DNA of 64,000 nucleotides, taken from positions 558,001-622,000 of the forward strand of contig NZ_JAFIQX010000004.1 in the NCBI RefSeq assembly GCF_017356035.1. Reading direction: 5' to 3'. The translations under genes were made by a program, and so were the position numbers. Position 1 is the stretch's first letter; each line of letters begins with the position of its first letter. A model generated the notes under the pieces. It worked only from the letters and a program-made list of their open reading frames with translations, searched no databases and had not been told where the DNA came from. Shown here piece after piece: positions 27,178 to 34,779 of this stretch. The DNA comes from Longitalea luteola. Its GTDB lineage: Bacteria > Bacteroidota > Bacteroidia > Chitinophagales > Chitinophagaceae.

Positions 27178-27654
27178 TTACCCGCTTTTAGGTATAGAAT
27201 CAATCACAACGGTCTTTGCTACGAGATCGCCGACGCGCTGTTTTTTTCTGGTAATTCCTGATACTATCATCCCGGTTATTCCGCATCCAGGAAAATGATC
27301 TACAAAATCGAACAGATGCTTAACGAGGCATCTTTTCCAATTGAGCCGGGAACCGTCTTCATGTAATGTTCTTAACCGCAACAATATCTTGCCAATAGTT
27401 TGACCGTTGTTAAAAATTTCTATCCCCGGCAAGAATACCAGCCAGCACAGCAACAGTACCAGGTTTCCATTTATTTTATGAAAAGTGTAACTTCTATACG
27501 AGCCGTCCGGATACAGTTGTCGTTCACCAAAAATAACGGCTATAATAGCAGATACTATAAGTACGAGAAAGAGATCGATAAAACAGGCAGCCCACCGCCT
27601 AAATATGGAAGCCAATTTGGGCTGTTGATCAGGGTCTGTTAAAATGTCCTGCAT
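27178..27654 (-). CDS. RDD family membrane protein
   Basis: The 158-aa protein (ATG 27654) has the RDD signature: FRRWAACFIDLFLVLIVSAI with the R..A..ID element, then two more membrane helices (NLVLLLCWLVFLPGIEIFNN) and the motif NGQTIGKILLRLRTLHEDGS. The C-terminal GDLVAKTVVIDS is typical. RDD proteins are poorly characterised; some are proposed Na+/H+ antiporters or partners of membrane complexes. A TTG nine codons upstream could extend it. It lies 33 bp downstream of the small membrane protein gene on the same strand, probably in one transcript. Confidence 0.85.
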   Translation of the reverse strand: MQDILTDPDQQPKLASIFRRWAACFIDLFLVLIVSAIIAVIFGERQLYPDGSYRSYTFHKINGNLVLLLCWLVFLPGIEIFNNGQTIGKILLRLRTLHEDGSRLNWKRCLVKHLFDFVDHFPGCGITGMIVSGITRKKQRVGDLVAKTVVIDSIPKSG

Positions 27655-27687
27655 AGAGTAAGGGTAATTTTTCAGCCGCAAATATAA

Positions 27688-28059
27688 CTAGTATTCGCTC
27701 CTGTATTTCCTTTCGTTCAGGTACCGCCGCAAAAAGCTTCCCGACAAAGCGGCCAATCCGCCAATGATGGCGCCTACCAATGCCGCTATCAATATCAATA
27801 ATGCAGAAGAACCACCCAGCGGAAAAAGGGTGGCCATACGTGCAGACAAAATGCTGTCATTCTGGGCGTCGATCCACCAGATGAGTAAACCCCAGAGTAA
27901 TAAAATGCTTACAAAACCTGCCAGCCAGGCCATCACCGGCTTTAGATCCATCATGACCGCCACTCCAAAAGCCACCAGCGCTATACTCCACCAAGGCAGG
28001 TAAAAACCGGCGGCGAAACTTGCAACGATAGTTAGTATTATAGAAACCGAGAACTTCAT
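27688..28059 (-). CDS. Small polytopic membrane protein (unknown)
   Basis: The 123-aa protein is almost entirely hydrophobic. Three to four predicted helices include VSIILTIVASFAAGFYLP, AWLAGFVSILLLWGLLIWW and SALLILIAALVGAIIGGLAA, with a basic cytoplasmic tail RRYLNERKYRSEY. I do not recognise a family. It precedes the RDD gene on the same strand and may be co-transcribed with it. The ATG at 28059 is the first in frame. Confidence 0.7.
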   Translation of the reverse strand: MKFSVSIILTIVASFAAGFYLPWWSIALVAFGVAVMMDLKPVMAWLAGFVSILLLWGLLIWWIDAQNDSILSARMATLFPLGGSSALLILIAALVGAIIGGLAALSGSFLRRYLNERKYRSEY

Positions 28060-28102
28060 TTAATTGATTGATTGAATTATTAATTATGCGCCCCAACCTT
28101 TT

Positions 28103-28215
28103 AATGTGATAATTCGATAATTTGATAATTTGCTAATGTGCTAATTTGCTAATGTGCTATTCGTGTCGTCGCGGCTTTATTTTCATTAGCACATTAGCAC
28201 ATCAGCTAATTAGCT
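28103..28215. repeat. Octamer inverted array (AATTTGCT / CATTAGCA)
   Basis: Seven in-phase octamers lie at 28103-28158 and four complementary octamers at 28184-28215, separated by a 25-nt GC-containing spacer. The right arm overlaps the penicillin-acylase stop codon, so the hairpin would lie at the 3' end of that transcript. Confidence 0.85.
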
Positions 28216-30664
28216 AATTGGTAAAGTTCATCGTAAAAAGTATCCGTTTATCCTTCACTTCCTTTTCATCCATCACCCACAACTTATAGTATTTTCCTAC
28301 CGTCCAGTCATCGATAAAATTATCGTAGTACCTGCTGCCGGGGTTACCGCTTTGTCCGCCGGGGTAAATGCCCCAGGCTTCTGTTTTATCCGTTAATTCA
28401 ACGATCATACGCCAGCTCGGACCATGAAACTGCCGGGTTGCATTGATGATGTTTGGTCCGCCACCGGTGATCAGGTGAAAACGGCTTAGTTGCGGCAGCC
28501 GCATCAAATGGCGAATACCTGCATCTTTGTATTTCCCCCAGTTCAGGGTGCCTTGTTTATCGGCCGTTGAAATAAGCGGTACTGATTTTTTAAAAGCCGC
28601 TGTTACTGCATCCTGCACAGTTTCAACCGGCGCTGTGCTCACATTGTCGGCAAATTTGAAATCGGCAATGGAAAGACATTTTAAAAGCGTTGCTTCGTCG
28701 GGCATAATAACCGGCCGGGTGGCAATATCCAGCTCATCCTCCCACACTTCTCTCTTCAGGTTGTCGAACCATAATTGAAAAATAGCGGGCGCTTTTTCGG
28801 TAGCATCGTTTCGTAAATTCCAGCCGCGTAAAATATCGAGGTATTTTTTCTGCTCCGCATCTAATTTAGTTTCATCCACATGGGCCATCAATACCGGCAA
28901 GGCATACTCTGCAAACACATTGTAGTTATCCGTCTGCATTTTCTTCATATCATCGATGGTGATATTGTTCATCTGCTGCAGGTAGCGGTTAATGATAATA
29001 CCGCGGTAAATGGGAAAACTTCCACCCAGGTAATAAGGATAGGAAGTATCAGCTGCTGCCTGGTTGGCGCTGCTTACAAAACCACGGGCGGCAATGGTGT
29101 CGTGCGGATTCTCATCCTGTTTTATGGAGCCCTGCCACAAATAAGAGGTGTCGATCCCCGGCATTATAAAATCGCCCTGGCGCCGCCACTTGGCCGGAAA
29201 TTTTCCCTGCTGCCAGATGGCTACCGCACCGCTCTTGGAAGCGAACACGAAGTTTTGTCCCGGGCAGTCAAAATAGCTAATGGCCGCTTTGTAATCGGCG
29301 TAATTGTTCATGCGATTCAGCAGGTAAAATGTCTTCAGCTCATTCGAAGGATCGTGCGCTTTCCATCGTACGGCATAACTGTTATGGGTAGAAGCACCTT
29401 CACCGCCCGAAAAAGAATTATCGTATTGTACGGGTCCGAAGACCGTATAAGCTACTGTATCATAAAAGGGTTGTTGCCCTTTTATCCTGAAGGTATCGAC
29501 ACGCAGGTCGGTTTGCCGCCAGCGGCCGTTGAATTCGTATTCCTGTTTGGTCTTGTCTTTGAAATGGACATTAAAATAATCTTTCACGTCACGACCCGCA
29601 TTGGTAACTCCCCAGGAGCAGCTGTCGTTAAACCCGATGATCACCGCCGGTGAGCCCGGAAACGTAACGCCATACACGTTATGCTGCGGGGTATGCAATT
29701 GCATTTCAAACCAAAGTGATGGCAGGTTCAGTCCGAGATGCGGATCGTTGCACAAAATAGGCCGGCCGCTTTTTGTTTTCGTACCATTCACCACCCAGTT
29801 GTTACTGCCATTGTCTTTATCGGGTTTGTTTACCGGTGTTATATTGATGCTTGAAAAAGTATTCCATTTAAAATATAATGAATCGGCCGAGGCAGGTATT
29901 TGCGGACGAACAGCCGGCGCCGGAAAGGGTGTGCCTTTGGGCACTATAGGATCCAGGGAGTCCTGCATAACCGGATATAACAGCTCAAAATCTTCCCGGC
30001 TCAATACATTGCGAACATTGGTATATTCCAGATCATTTTCAGCACCGGTGAGGTCATAGCTCATGTATTTAAGAAAAAGCGCTGTTTTTAAATTGCTCCA
30101 GTGTTCGGGCACATAGTTCAGGAGCCTGTATTCGAGCGGCAGTTCATTGGCAGGCAGATGATCGATGTAGGCATTTACCCCTGCAGTATAGGCATCGAGC
30201 AGCTTTTTGGTATCGGCGTCCCTTTCCATACTGTCGAGCGAACGCCTTGCTCCGTAACACATACCCAGGCGGCGCATATTGCGATCATTATCCAGGTAAG
30301 CGTCCTTAGGACCGGCACCCAGTACTTCAGTCAAACGGCCGGCAGCTGCATGGGTTTGAAACTCCATTTGCCAGAGCCGGTATTTGGCATGAATGTATCC
30401 CTGTACGAAATACAGATCGTCGTCATTTTGCGCAAACACATGCGGCACCATTCTGTCGTCGAAGTACACCTGCACTTTGTCTTTTAACTGCGGAAAATGA
30501 AGATCCAGGTTGGGATGGGCATTAACGGGCTCTGCATTCTGCCAGAAGCCGGTTTGCGGACTGAGAAAACTACCCAGCGGCGGAATGCTGTCTATAGGTA
30601 TACTTAGTGTAATGATCAAACCTATAGTGATAACTACGGTAACAATAAATGGAATAATGCGCAT
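28214..30664 (-). CDS. Penicillin acylase family protein (Ntn hydrolase)
   Basis: The 816-aa precursor starts with a membrane/signal segment (IIPFIVTVVITIGLIITL). The alpha-chain region contains VYFDDRMVPHVFAQNDDDLYF. The autoproteolytic site is at Gly286-Ser287 (KDNGSNNWVVNG); Ser287 would be the N-terminal nucleophile of the beta chain. NDPHLGLNLPSLWFEM and INATRQFHGPSWRMIVE are further family signatures. Members hydrolyse amide bonds of beta-lactams or acyl-homoserine lactones, and the native substrate often differs. A quorum-quenching or acyl-amide scavenging role is possible but not indicated by neighbours. It is monocistronic. Confidence 0.9.
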   Translation of the reverse strand: MRIIPFIVTVVITIGLIITLSIPIDSIPPLGSFLSPQTGFWQNAEPVNAHPNLDLHFPQLKDKVQVYFDDRMVPHVFAQNDDDLYFVQGYIHAKYRLWQMEFQTHAAAGRLTEVLGAGPKDAYLDNDRNMRRLGMCYGARRSLDSMERDADTKKLLDAYTAGVNAYIDHLPANELPLEYRLLNYVPEHWSNLKTALFLKYMSYDLTGAENDLEYTNVRNVLSREDFELLYPVMQDSLDPIVPKGTPFPAPAVRPQIPASADSLYFKWNTFSSINITPVNKPDKDNGSNNWVVNGTKTKSGRPILCNDPHLGLNLPSLWFEMQLHTPQHNVYGVTFPGSPAVIIGFNDSCSWGVTNAGRDVKDYFNVHFKDKTKQEYEFNGRWRQTDLRVDTFRIKGQQPFYDTVAYTVFGPVQYDNSFSGGEGASTHNSYAVRWKAHDPSNELKTFYLLNRMNNYADYKAAISYFDCPGQNFVFASKSGAVAIWQQGKFPAKWRRQGDFIMPGIDTSYLWQGSIKQDENPHDTIAARGFVSSANQAAADTSYPYYLGGSFPIYRGIIINRYLQQMNNITIDDMKKMQTDNYNVFAEYALPVLMAHVDETKLDAEQKKYLDILRGWNLRNDATEKAPAIFQLWFDNLKREVWEDELDIATRPVIMPDEATLLKCLSIADFKFADNVSTAPVETVQDAVTAAFKKSVPLISTADKQGTLNWGKYKDAGIRHLMRLPQLSRFHLITGGGPNIINATRQFHGPSWRMIVELTDKTEAWGIYPGGQSGNPGSRYYDNFIDDWTVGKYYKLWVMDEKEVKDKRILFTMNFTN

Positions 30665-30947
30665 AAAGCTAATTCACATCATGGGGTTAGAAGGTTTTTT
30701 AAAAGTAGTGCATTTTTTTGAAATCACTCGACGGTTAAATGCTTACCGCACCGGATGGCCTTCGGTTGGGGCCCGATGGTTGCAAACCCGTTTTGCCAAA
30801 ACGGTTTTCGGATAAATAAATGAATGCCCCCGCCGAACAACGGTGTTGGCGGGGCAGAGAATTACCACAAAGTTGTATTGTGTAAAACATTACTTATGCT
30901 GAATTTTGTATTGAGATCAAGCAATTGAGGCGTTAAAATTGAAGCAG

Positions 30948-31031
30948 ATGGAAGCGCAGGATTATCAATGGAAAAAAAGAGTGCTGGCCTTATTATTTGC
31001 CGCACTGTTGTTAATGGCCGTATTTGTATAG
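30948..31031 (+). CDS. Possible 27-aa single-pass membrane peptide
   Basis: ATG 30948 to TAG 31029-31031 encodes a peptide starting MEAQDYQWKKR, then an uninterrupted hydrophobic stretch of about 16 residues rich in Leu and Ala, ending AVFV. A positive patch before a membrane helix is typical of small bacterial membrane proteins. About 85 bp downstream lies a clear intrinsic terminator (31118-31144), indicating that this otherwise gene-free region is transcribed. No homology is recognised; it could also be chance. Confidence 0.4.
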   Translation: MEAQDYQWKKRVLALLFAALLLMAVFV

Positions 31032-31117
31032 CAATTATACATAAAAGTTGTTCGCAGTTCAGTAGTCATCAGCAATCGTTTAGTTCATCAACCTTAGAGG
31101 TTACAGTCCGTGGTACC

Positions 31118-31144
31118 AGCCCCGCCCAAAGCGGGGCTTTTTTT
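31118..31144 (+). terminator. Intrinsic terminator in gene-poor region
   Basis: AGCCCCGC (31118-31125) pairs with GCGGGGCT (31131-31138), with a 5-nt loop followed by seven T (31138-31144). No large gene ends here on the plus strand, so it implies a small transcript, perhaps from 30948. Confidence 0.85.
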
Positions 31145-31181
31145 GTTGAAAAATCAGGTTTTGAAAGAGTAGTTTTATTTA

Positions 31182-31313
31182 TCAAGCAAAGAATAGCTGG
31201 TGCGCTCCGCCCGTCAGGCTGAGCCAACGATGGTCATTCATTTCCGCCGTATACCCAACCAAACTCTGTCTTAAGGAATTATCCGGCAGGTACAGCTCAA
31301 TACCGCCGGTCAT
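31182..31313 (-). pseudogene. Short orphan reading frame, possibly a gene remnant
   Basis: The reverse strand has a 43-codon ATG frame with protein-like composition: ELYLPDNSLRQSLVG, NDHRWLSLTGGAHQLFF. The frame is open about ten codons further upstream. It ends in TGA without a recognisable domain. It may be the 3' remnant of a lost gene or a very small gene. Evidence is composition only. Confidence 0.2.
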
Positions 31314-31393
31314 AACAGAATACGTAATTCTTGAAATTTTAGTAACTTACTTATCAGTTCTTTTAGTTATTCGTCACCTAAATATTGTTTGCT

Positions 31394-31873
31394 ATGAAAA
31401 AGACAGCCTTTTATGCCATGGCAATGCTGTTGGTTCCATGGCTGTCCTGTACCGATAACCCGGTGCAGAACCTTGCAAATCCTCCTTCAGGTACGAAAGC
31501 CAGGATGATACTCCCGCCTGTGCATGATACTGTTCTGCAAAGTGGCAGAAGGAATATTTACCTTGCCGGGCACCGCAACCAACCCGGATTCTTTATTGAA
31601 CGTTATATTTTCCCGCCCGGTTATAAAGGCATGCCGCATGTGCACAATTCCGACCTGCATGTTACTATACTCAGCGGTTCTGCGCATATTGTAATGGATA
31701 AGGTTTTTGATACCACCGTGAATGCCATGGCTTATGGCCCCGGAAGTTATGTGATCATCAAAGCAGATCAACCCCATTATGAATGGTTCACTGAAGAATG
31801 TACGATGCAGGTGGCAGGCATAGGGCCTAATGAGACCTATTATATTCCGGAAGCTGAAACCAAGAAGCAATAA
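31394..31873 (+). CDS. Cupin-domain lipoprotein
   Basis: Starting at ATG 31394, the 159-aa protein has a lipoprotein signal with lipobox-like PWLSC. A single cupin beta-barrel follows: IYLAGHRNQPGFFIERYIFP, then HVHNSDLHVTILSGSAHIVM (motif 1, with His residues for a metal), and GSYVIIKADQPHYEW (motif 2, with His). Cupins bind metals for dioxygenase, isomerase or sensing roles; the substrate is unknown. A periplasmic location is inferred from the lipobox. An in-frame ATG three codons upstream (31385) is less likely. The stop runs directly into a heptamer array. Confidence 0.8.
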   Translation: MKKTAFYAMAMLLVPWLSCTDNPVQNLANPPSGTKARMILPPVHDTVLQSGRRNIYLAGHRNQPGFFIERYIFPPGYKGMPHVHNSDLHVTILSGSAHIVMDKVFDTTVNAMAYGPGSYVIIKADQPHYEWFTEECTMQVAGIGPNETYYIPEAETKKQ

Positions 31874-32021
31874 GTTGCAGGTTGCAGGTTCCAGGTCACA
31901 CGGGCTGTTACCAGTTCCTGGTTTCCGGTTACCAGCTTCCAATTACCGGATCATTGTTAAAATCCCAGATCGCAGCATTCAAAAAAACGATCCTTTGCAA
32001 CCTGTAACATGCAACTTGTAA
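31874..32021. repeat. Heptamer arrays (GTTGCAG, GTTACCA) with inverted arm
   Basis: Four heptamers start right after the cupin stop (31874-31901). Six more of type GTTACCA/GTTCCTG follow at 31907-31948, and complementary TTTGCAA, CCTGTAA-type heptamers at 31994-32021. It fills the gap before the convergent bioF-like gene. Confidence 0.85.
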
Positions 32022-32044
32022 CATATTCTTTTGACTACCGACAT

Positions 32045-33148
32045 TCAGGATTTCAGAATACGAACCAATAGAAGCATCTCCTCAAACGTATTGAAGGCAT
32101 GCAGTACTATGCGTAACCGTTCTTTTCCCGCCGGAACCGTAGGATATAAAATGGGGCGCACATCCAGCCCTGCCGCCTGCAGTGCAGCGGCTACTGCCTT
32201 AACCTGATCGTTACCAGGGATGATCACTATTTGTATGGGTGTGTCGGAAACCAGTTTTTCCCAGGGCATCGCTGCCTGCTGAAACGTGGCGATCAGTTGT
32301 CGCAGGTGCGCTCTTTCCGCATGCATTTCGGGAAATAACGTATAGGCACAACGGATGGCAGCCACACTGGCTTCGGGCAAAGCCGTACTATAAATAAATG
32401 AGCGGGAAAAATTCACCAGGTAATTCCGCAGTTGTTCACTGCCCAGAATAATAGCGCCATGGCAGCCTACTGCCTTGCCAAATGTATGAATGCGGGCAAA
32501 ACAGGCTGCCGACAGACCCAGTTGTTGTACCAGTCCCTCCCCTTTTGCACCCACCACACCGGTGGCATGCGCTTCATCTACGATCAGGTGCGCGCCATAT
32601 TGTTTACACAGGGCGCTGATAGCTGTCAGCGGCGCCATATCGCCATCCATGGAGAATACCGACTCGGTGACCACGAAAATGGTACCGGTAGCGGCCCGCA
32701 GTCTTTTTTCCAGGTCGGCCAGGTCATTATGCCGGAAGGAAAAGGATTGGGCGAAGCTCAACCGAATGCCATCGCGCAGCGAAGCATGGCTGAGAAAATC
32801 GTAGATGATGGTGTCGCCGCGCTGGGGCACACAACTCAATAGTCCCAGGTTGGCATCATATCCAGAATTAAAGATCAGTCCGGCCGCGGCGTCATGAAAG
32901 GCCGCCAGTTTTTTTTCTGTTTCTTCTACCAGTGCATAATTACCGGCCAGCAGCCGGGAGCCTGTGGAGCCATGCCGGTAGGCGGTACCGTCTTGTTCCT
33001 TCAGTTTTTTTTCGATCAGCTGCTTTTGCACAATACCGAGGTAATCGTTCGAGCAGAAATCTGTTTTGCCATCGGGCAACCTAAGCCGGCGGAAAGCATT
33101 CTGCTGCTGCCGCTCGTTGAGTTTTTTGAGGAGGAAGTCGTCGTTCAT
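32045..33148 (-). CDS. bioF: 8-amino-7-oxononanoate synthase-like PLP enzyme
   Basis: The 367-aa alpha-oxoamine synthase family protein has FCSNDYLGI, HGSTGSRLLAGNYALVEETE, LIVDEAHATGVVGAKGEGL and the PLP lysine in HTFGKAVGCHGA. These match BioF, which condenses pimeloyl-ACP/CoA with alanine in biotin synthesis. Related KBL and serine palmitoyltransferase share the fold, but the short length (367) and TGSRLLAG favour BioF. No other bio genes are in the window. It is monocistronic on the minus strand. The symbol is given as most likely, not certain. Confidence 0.82.
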   Translation of the reverse strand: MNDDFLLKKLNERQQQNAFRRLRLPDGKTDFCSNDYLGIVQKQLIEKKLKEQDGTAYRHGSTGSRLLAGNYALVEETEKKLAAFHDAAAGLIFNSGYDANLGLLSCVPQRGDTIIYDFLSHASLRDGIRLSFAQSFSFRHNDLADLEKRLRAATGTIFVVTESVFSMDGDMAPLTAISALCKQYGAHLIVDEAHATGVVGAKGEGLVQQLGLSAACFARIHTFGKAVGCHGAIILGSEQLRNYLVNFSRSFIYSTALPEASVAAIRCAYTLFPEMHAERAHLRQLIATFQQAAMPWEKLVSDTPIQIVIIPGNDQVKAVAAALQAAGLDVRPILYPTVPAGKERLRIVLHAFNTFEEMLLLVRILKS

Positions 33149-33156
33149 AATTAAAA

Positions 33157-33296
33157 CTAGTGGCTAGTAGTAAATGGCTGGTAGGACTTTTATTCGAAGC
33201 TCACAATTAATCGCCTTGTTGATTTTATTCCAAAATTATCCTTTTCCGCCTGCCTTTCCCCCTACTCGCCACTCGCTATTTACTACCCGTCAGCCG
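33157..33296. repeat. Heptamer inverted block (CTAGTAG TAAATGG / CTATTTA CTACCCG)
   Basis: Four heptamers at 33157-33184 and five complementary ones at 33262-33296 lie between divergent bioF-like and miaE genes. The words are the same as at 9019-9072, showing that vocabularies are reused. Confidence 0.7.
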
Positions 33297-33337
33297 AAGC
33301 AAATATATCGTACTTACATGTTAACTTTGTGCACTTT

Positions 33338-33946
33338 ATGAGCACTACCAACGAAACAAAGAATATATTGGGGTTGCACCTGCCTACTGATCCCCGGTGG
33401 GTGAACCTGGCCGAAATGTCACTGGAACATATTCTCACCGATCATGCCTATTGTGAGCAAAAAGCGGCTACCAGCTGTATTTCGCTGATCCAGCGCTACA
33501 GCGATAAAGAAAAACTGGTGAACGAACTGGCGCCCATTGTTACGGAAGAATGGGGTCATTTCAGACTGGTGCTGGCTGAACTGCAAAAGCGCAACCTGAA
33601 ACTGGGGAAACAGCGGAAAGATGAATATGTAAACCAGTTATTACAGTTTGAAATAAAAGGCGCCACCGAAGAACAACGCCTGCTGGATAAACTATTGATC
33701 TGCGCGCTGATCGAAGCCCGCAGCTGCGAACGCTTCAAACGCCTCAGCGAAGGGCTCGATGATGAGTACCTGCGTAATTTTTACCGCCGTTTTATGGAAA
33801 GCGAAGCGGGCCATTATCACCTGTTCATTGAACTGGCAGAAACCTATGTTGAAAAGACCAAAGTGCGCAAACGCTGGCAGGAATGGCTCGCGTATGAAGC
33901 GGAGTTAATGCAAAAACTGGAAGTGCGGGGTGATCGAATGCATTAA
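33338..33946 (+). CDS. miaE: tRNA-(ms2io6A37) hydroxylase-like ferritin-fold protein
   Basis: The 202-aa four-helix di-iron protein has ligand motifs typical of MiaE: SLEHILTDHAYCEQKAA, IVTEEWGHFRLVL (E..H), LLICALIEARSCERF, and MESEAGHYHLFIELAE (E..H). MiaE hydroxylates the isopentenyl side chain of ms2i6A at tRNA position 37 using O2. ATG 33338 is preferred over the in-frame GTG at 33329. It is monocistronic, and the stop is followed by a near-symmetrical octamer hairpin. Confidence 0.85.
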   Translation: MSTTNETKNILGLHLPTDPRWVNLAEMSLEHILTDHAYCEQKAATSCISLIQRYSDKEKLVNELAPIVTEEWGHFRLVLAELQKRNLKLGKQRKDEYVNQLLQFEIKGATEEQRLLDKLLICALIEARSCERFKRLSEGLDDEYLRNFYRRFMESEAGHYHLFIELAETYVEKTKVRKRWQEWLAYEAELMQKLEVRGDRMH

Positions 33947-33948
33947 TT

Positions 33949-34043
33949 AATGTGATAATTAGATAATGTGATAATTTGATAATGAAATACAGCCGCGACG
34001 CGGCATTATCACATTATCAAATCTGCTAATTATCACATTGCAT
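33949..34043. repeat. Symmetrical octamer hairpin, 5 + 5 units
   Basis: Five octamers (AATGTGAT type, last AATGAAAT) lie at 33949-33988. A 15-nt spacer holds the GC palindrome GCCGCGACGCGGC (33992-34004) and part of GAAATACAG. Five complementary octamers follow at 34004-34043. It lies between the convergent miaE and SMUG2-like genes and overlaps the latter's stop codon. Confidence 0.9.
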
Positions 34044-34728
34044 TTAACTTCTCGATATACAACTTAACAAAGTCATCTATCTTTTTCCTCCGATACTGCA
34101 TTACCCACCGTGGATGCGGCAACGGAATGATCTCTTTAAAGAACTGATGTTTTGCATTCAGCTTCTGAAAGATCTTGTAATTGGTGCCCTCGCCCAGGCA
34201 ATAACATACCTCCCGCGTGGTAGCAATAGTTTCTAACTGCTCATTGATGCACTGTATAATATACGGTTCACTGTCTTTCAGCAACTCTTTATCATCATAA
34301 TAATTCAGGTTAACGCCATTCTTCGTAAAACCCAGCGGCGACAAAGCCGTAATTAAGAAATCGCCATAAAACGCCTGCGGGCCGCCATAAGCGTCAATCA
34401 CGGCATAAATAAAATGCGATGACAGCTCCGCTTTTTTCGGCAGGTCATTTTCGATACCCAGTACCTCTTTCAGTTTTATAGGATCGGTAAAAGGAACACC
34501 TGTTATGCCACCGCCAAAGCGCCCCGGATTGATGCCGAAAATGAATGTGCGCGGCTGTTGATCATTGTAATATTTATGATAAAACGACTCTGCCAATTGC
34601 CAGGCGGCCGCATCGGTAAATGGGTTCATGATCTCCACGCCAGCAGGTAATTTAAGCTTCGGCGCCAGATTTTTGTAAAATTTCAGGATAGCATACGATT
34701 GCGTAAGTTTTTCAGCGGCGGTCTTCAT
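34033..34728 (-). CDS. SMUG2-type uracil-DNA glycosylase family protein
   Basis: The 231-aa protein belongs to the uracil-DNA glycosylase superfamily. Motif 1 is GINPGRFGGGITGVPFTDP (about residues 66-84), where the G-I-N-P-G segment positions the water-activating Asn. Motif 2 near the C-terminus is PLPHPRWVMQYRRK, with His and the DNA-intercalation loop. These features match SMUG2 of Bacteroidota, which removes uracil or xanthine from DNA in base-excision repair. It has no signal peptide. Its last codons are embedded in an octamer repeat. It is divergent from the GH109-type gene. Confidence 0.8.
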   Translation of the reverse strand: MKTAAEKLTQSYAILKFYKNLAPKLKLPAGVEIMNPFTDAAAWQLAESFYHKYYNDQQPRTFIFGINPGRFGGGITGVPFTDPIKLKEVLGIENDLPKKAELSSHFIYAVIDAYGGPQAFYGDFLITALSPLGFTKNGVNLNYYDDKELLKDSEPYIIQCINEQLETIATTREVCYCLGEGTNYKIFQKLNAKHQFFKEIIPLPHPRWVMQYRRKKIDDFVKLYIEKLNAM

Positions 34729-34779
34729 GTTCGCTTATTTGGTATTTTGGCATTTCCAAACTATATGTAAAAATAAGCT

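Noticed and set aside
28880-29653. 257-codon frame antisense to the penicillin acylase gene
   Set aside because: The minus strand carries clear Ntn-hydrolase motifs, and the antisense frame lacks any known domain.
30968-31222. 84-codon plus-strand frame after 30968
   Set aside because: It runs through the intrinsic terminator at 31118-31144 and has no protein-like composition. The overlapping 27-codon frame is a better candidate.
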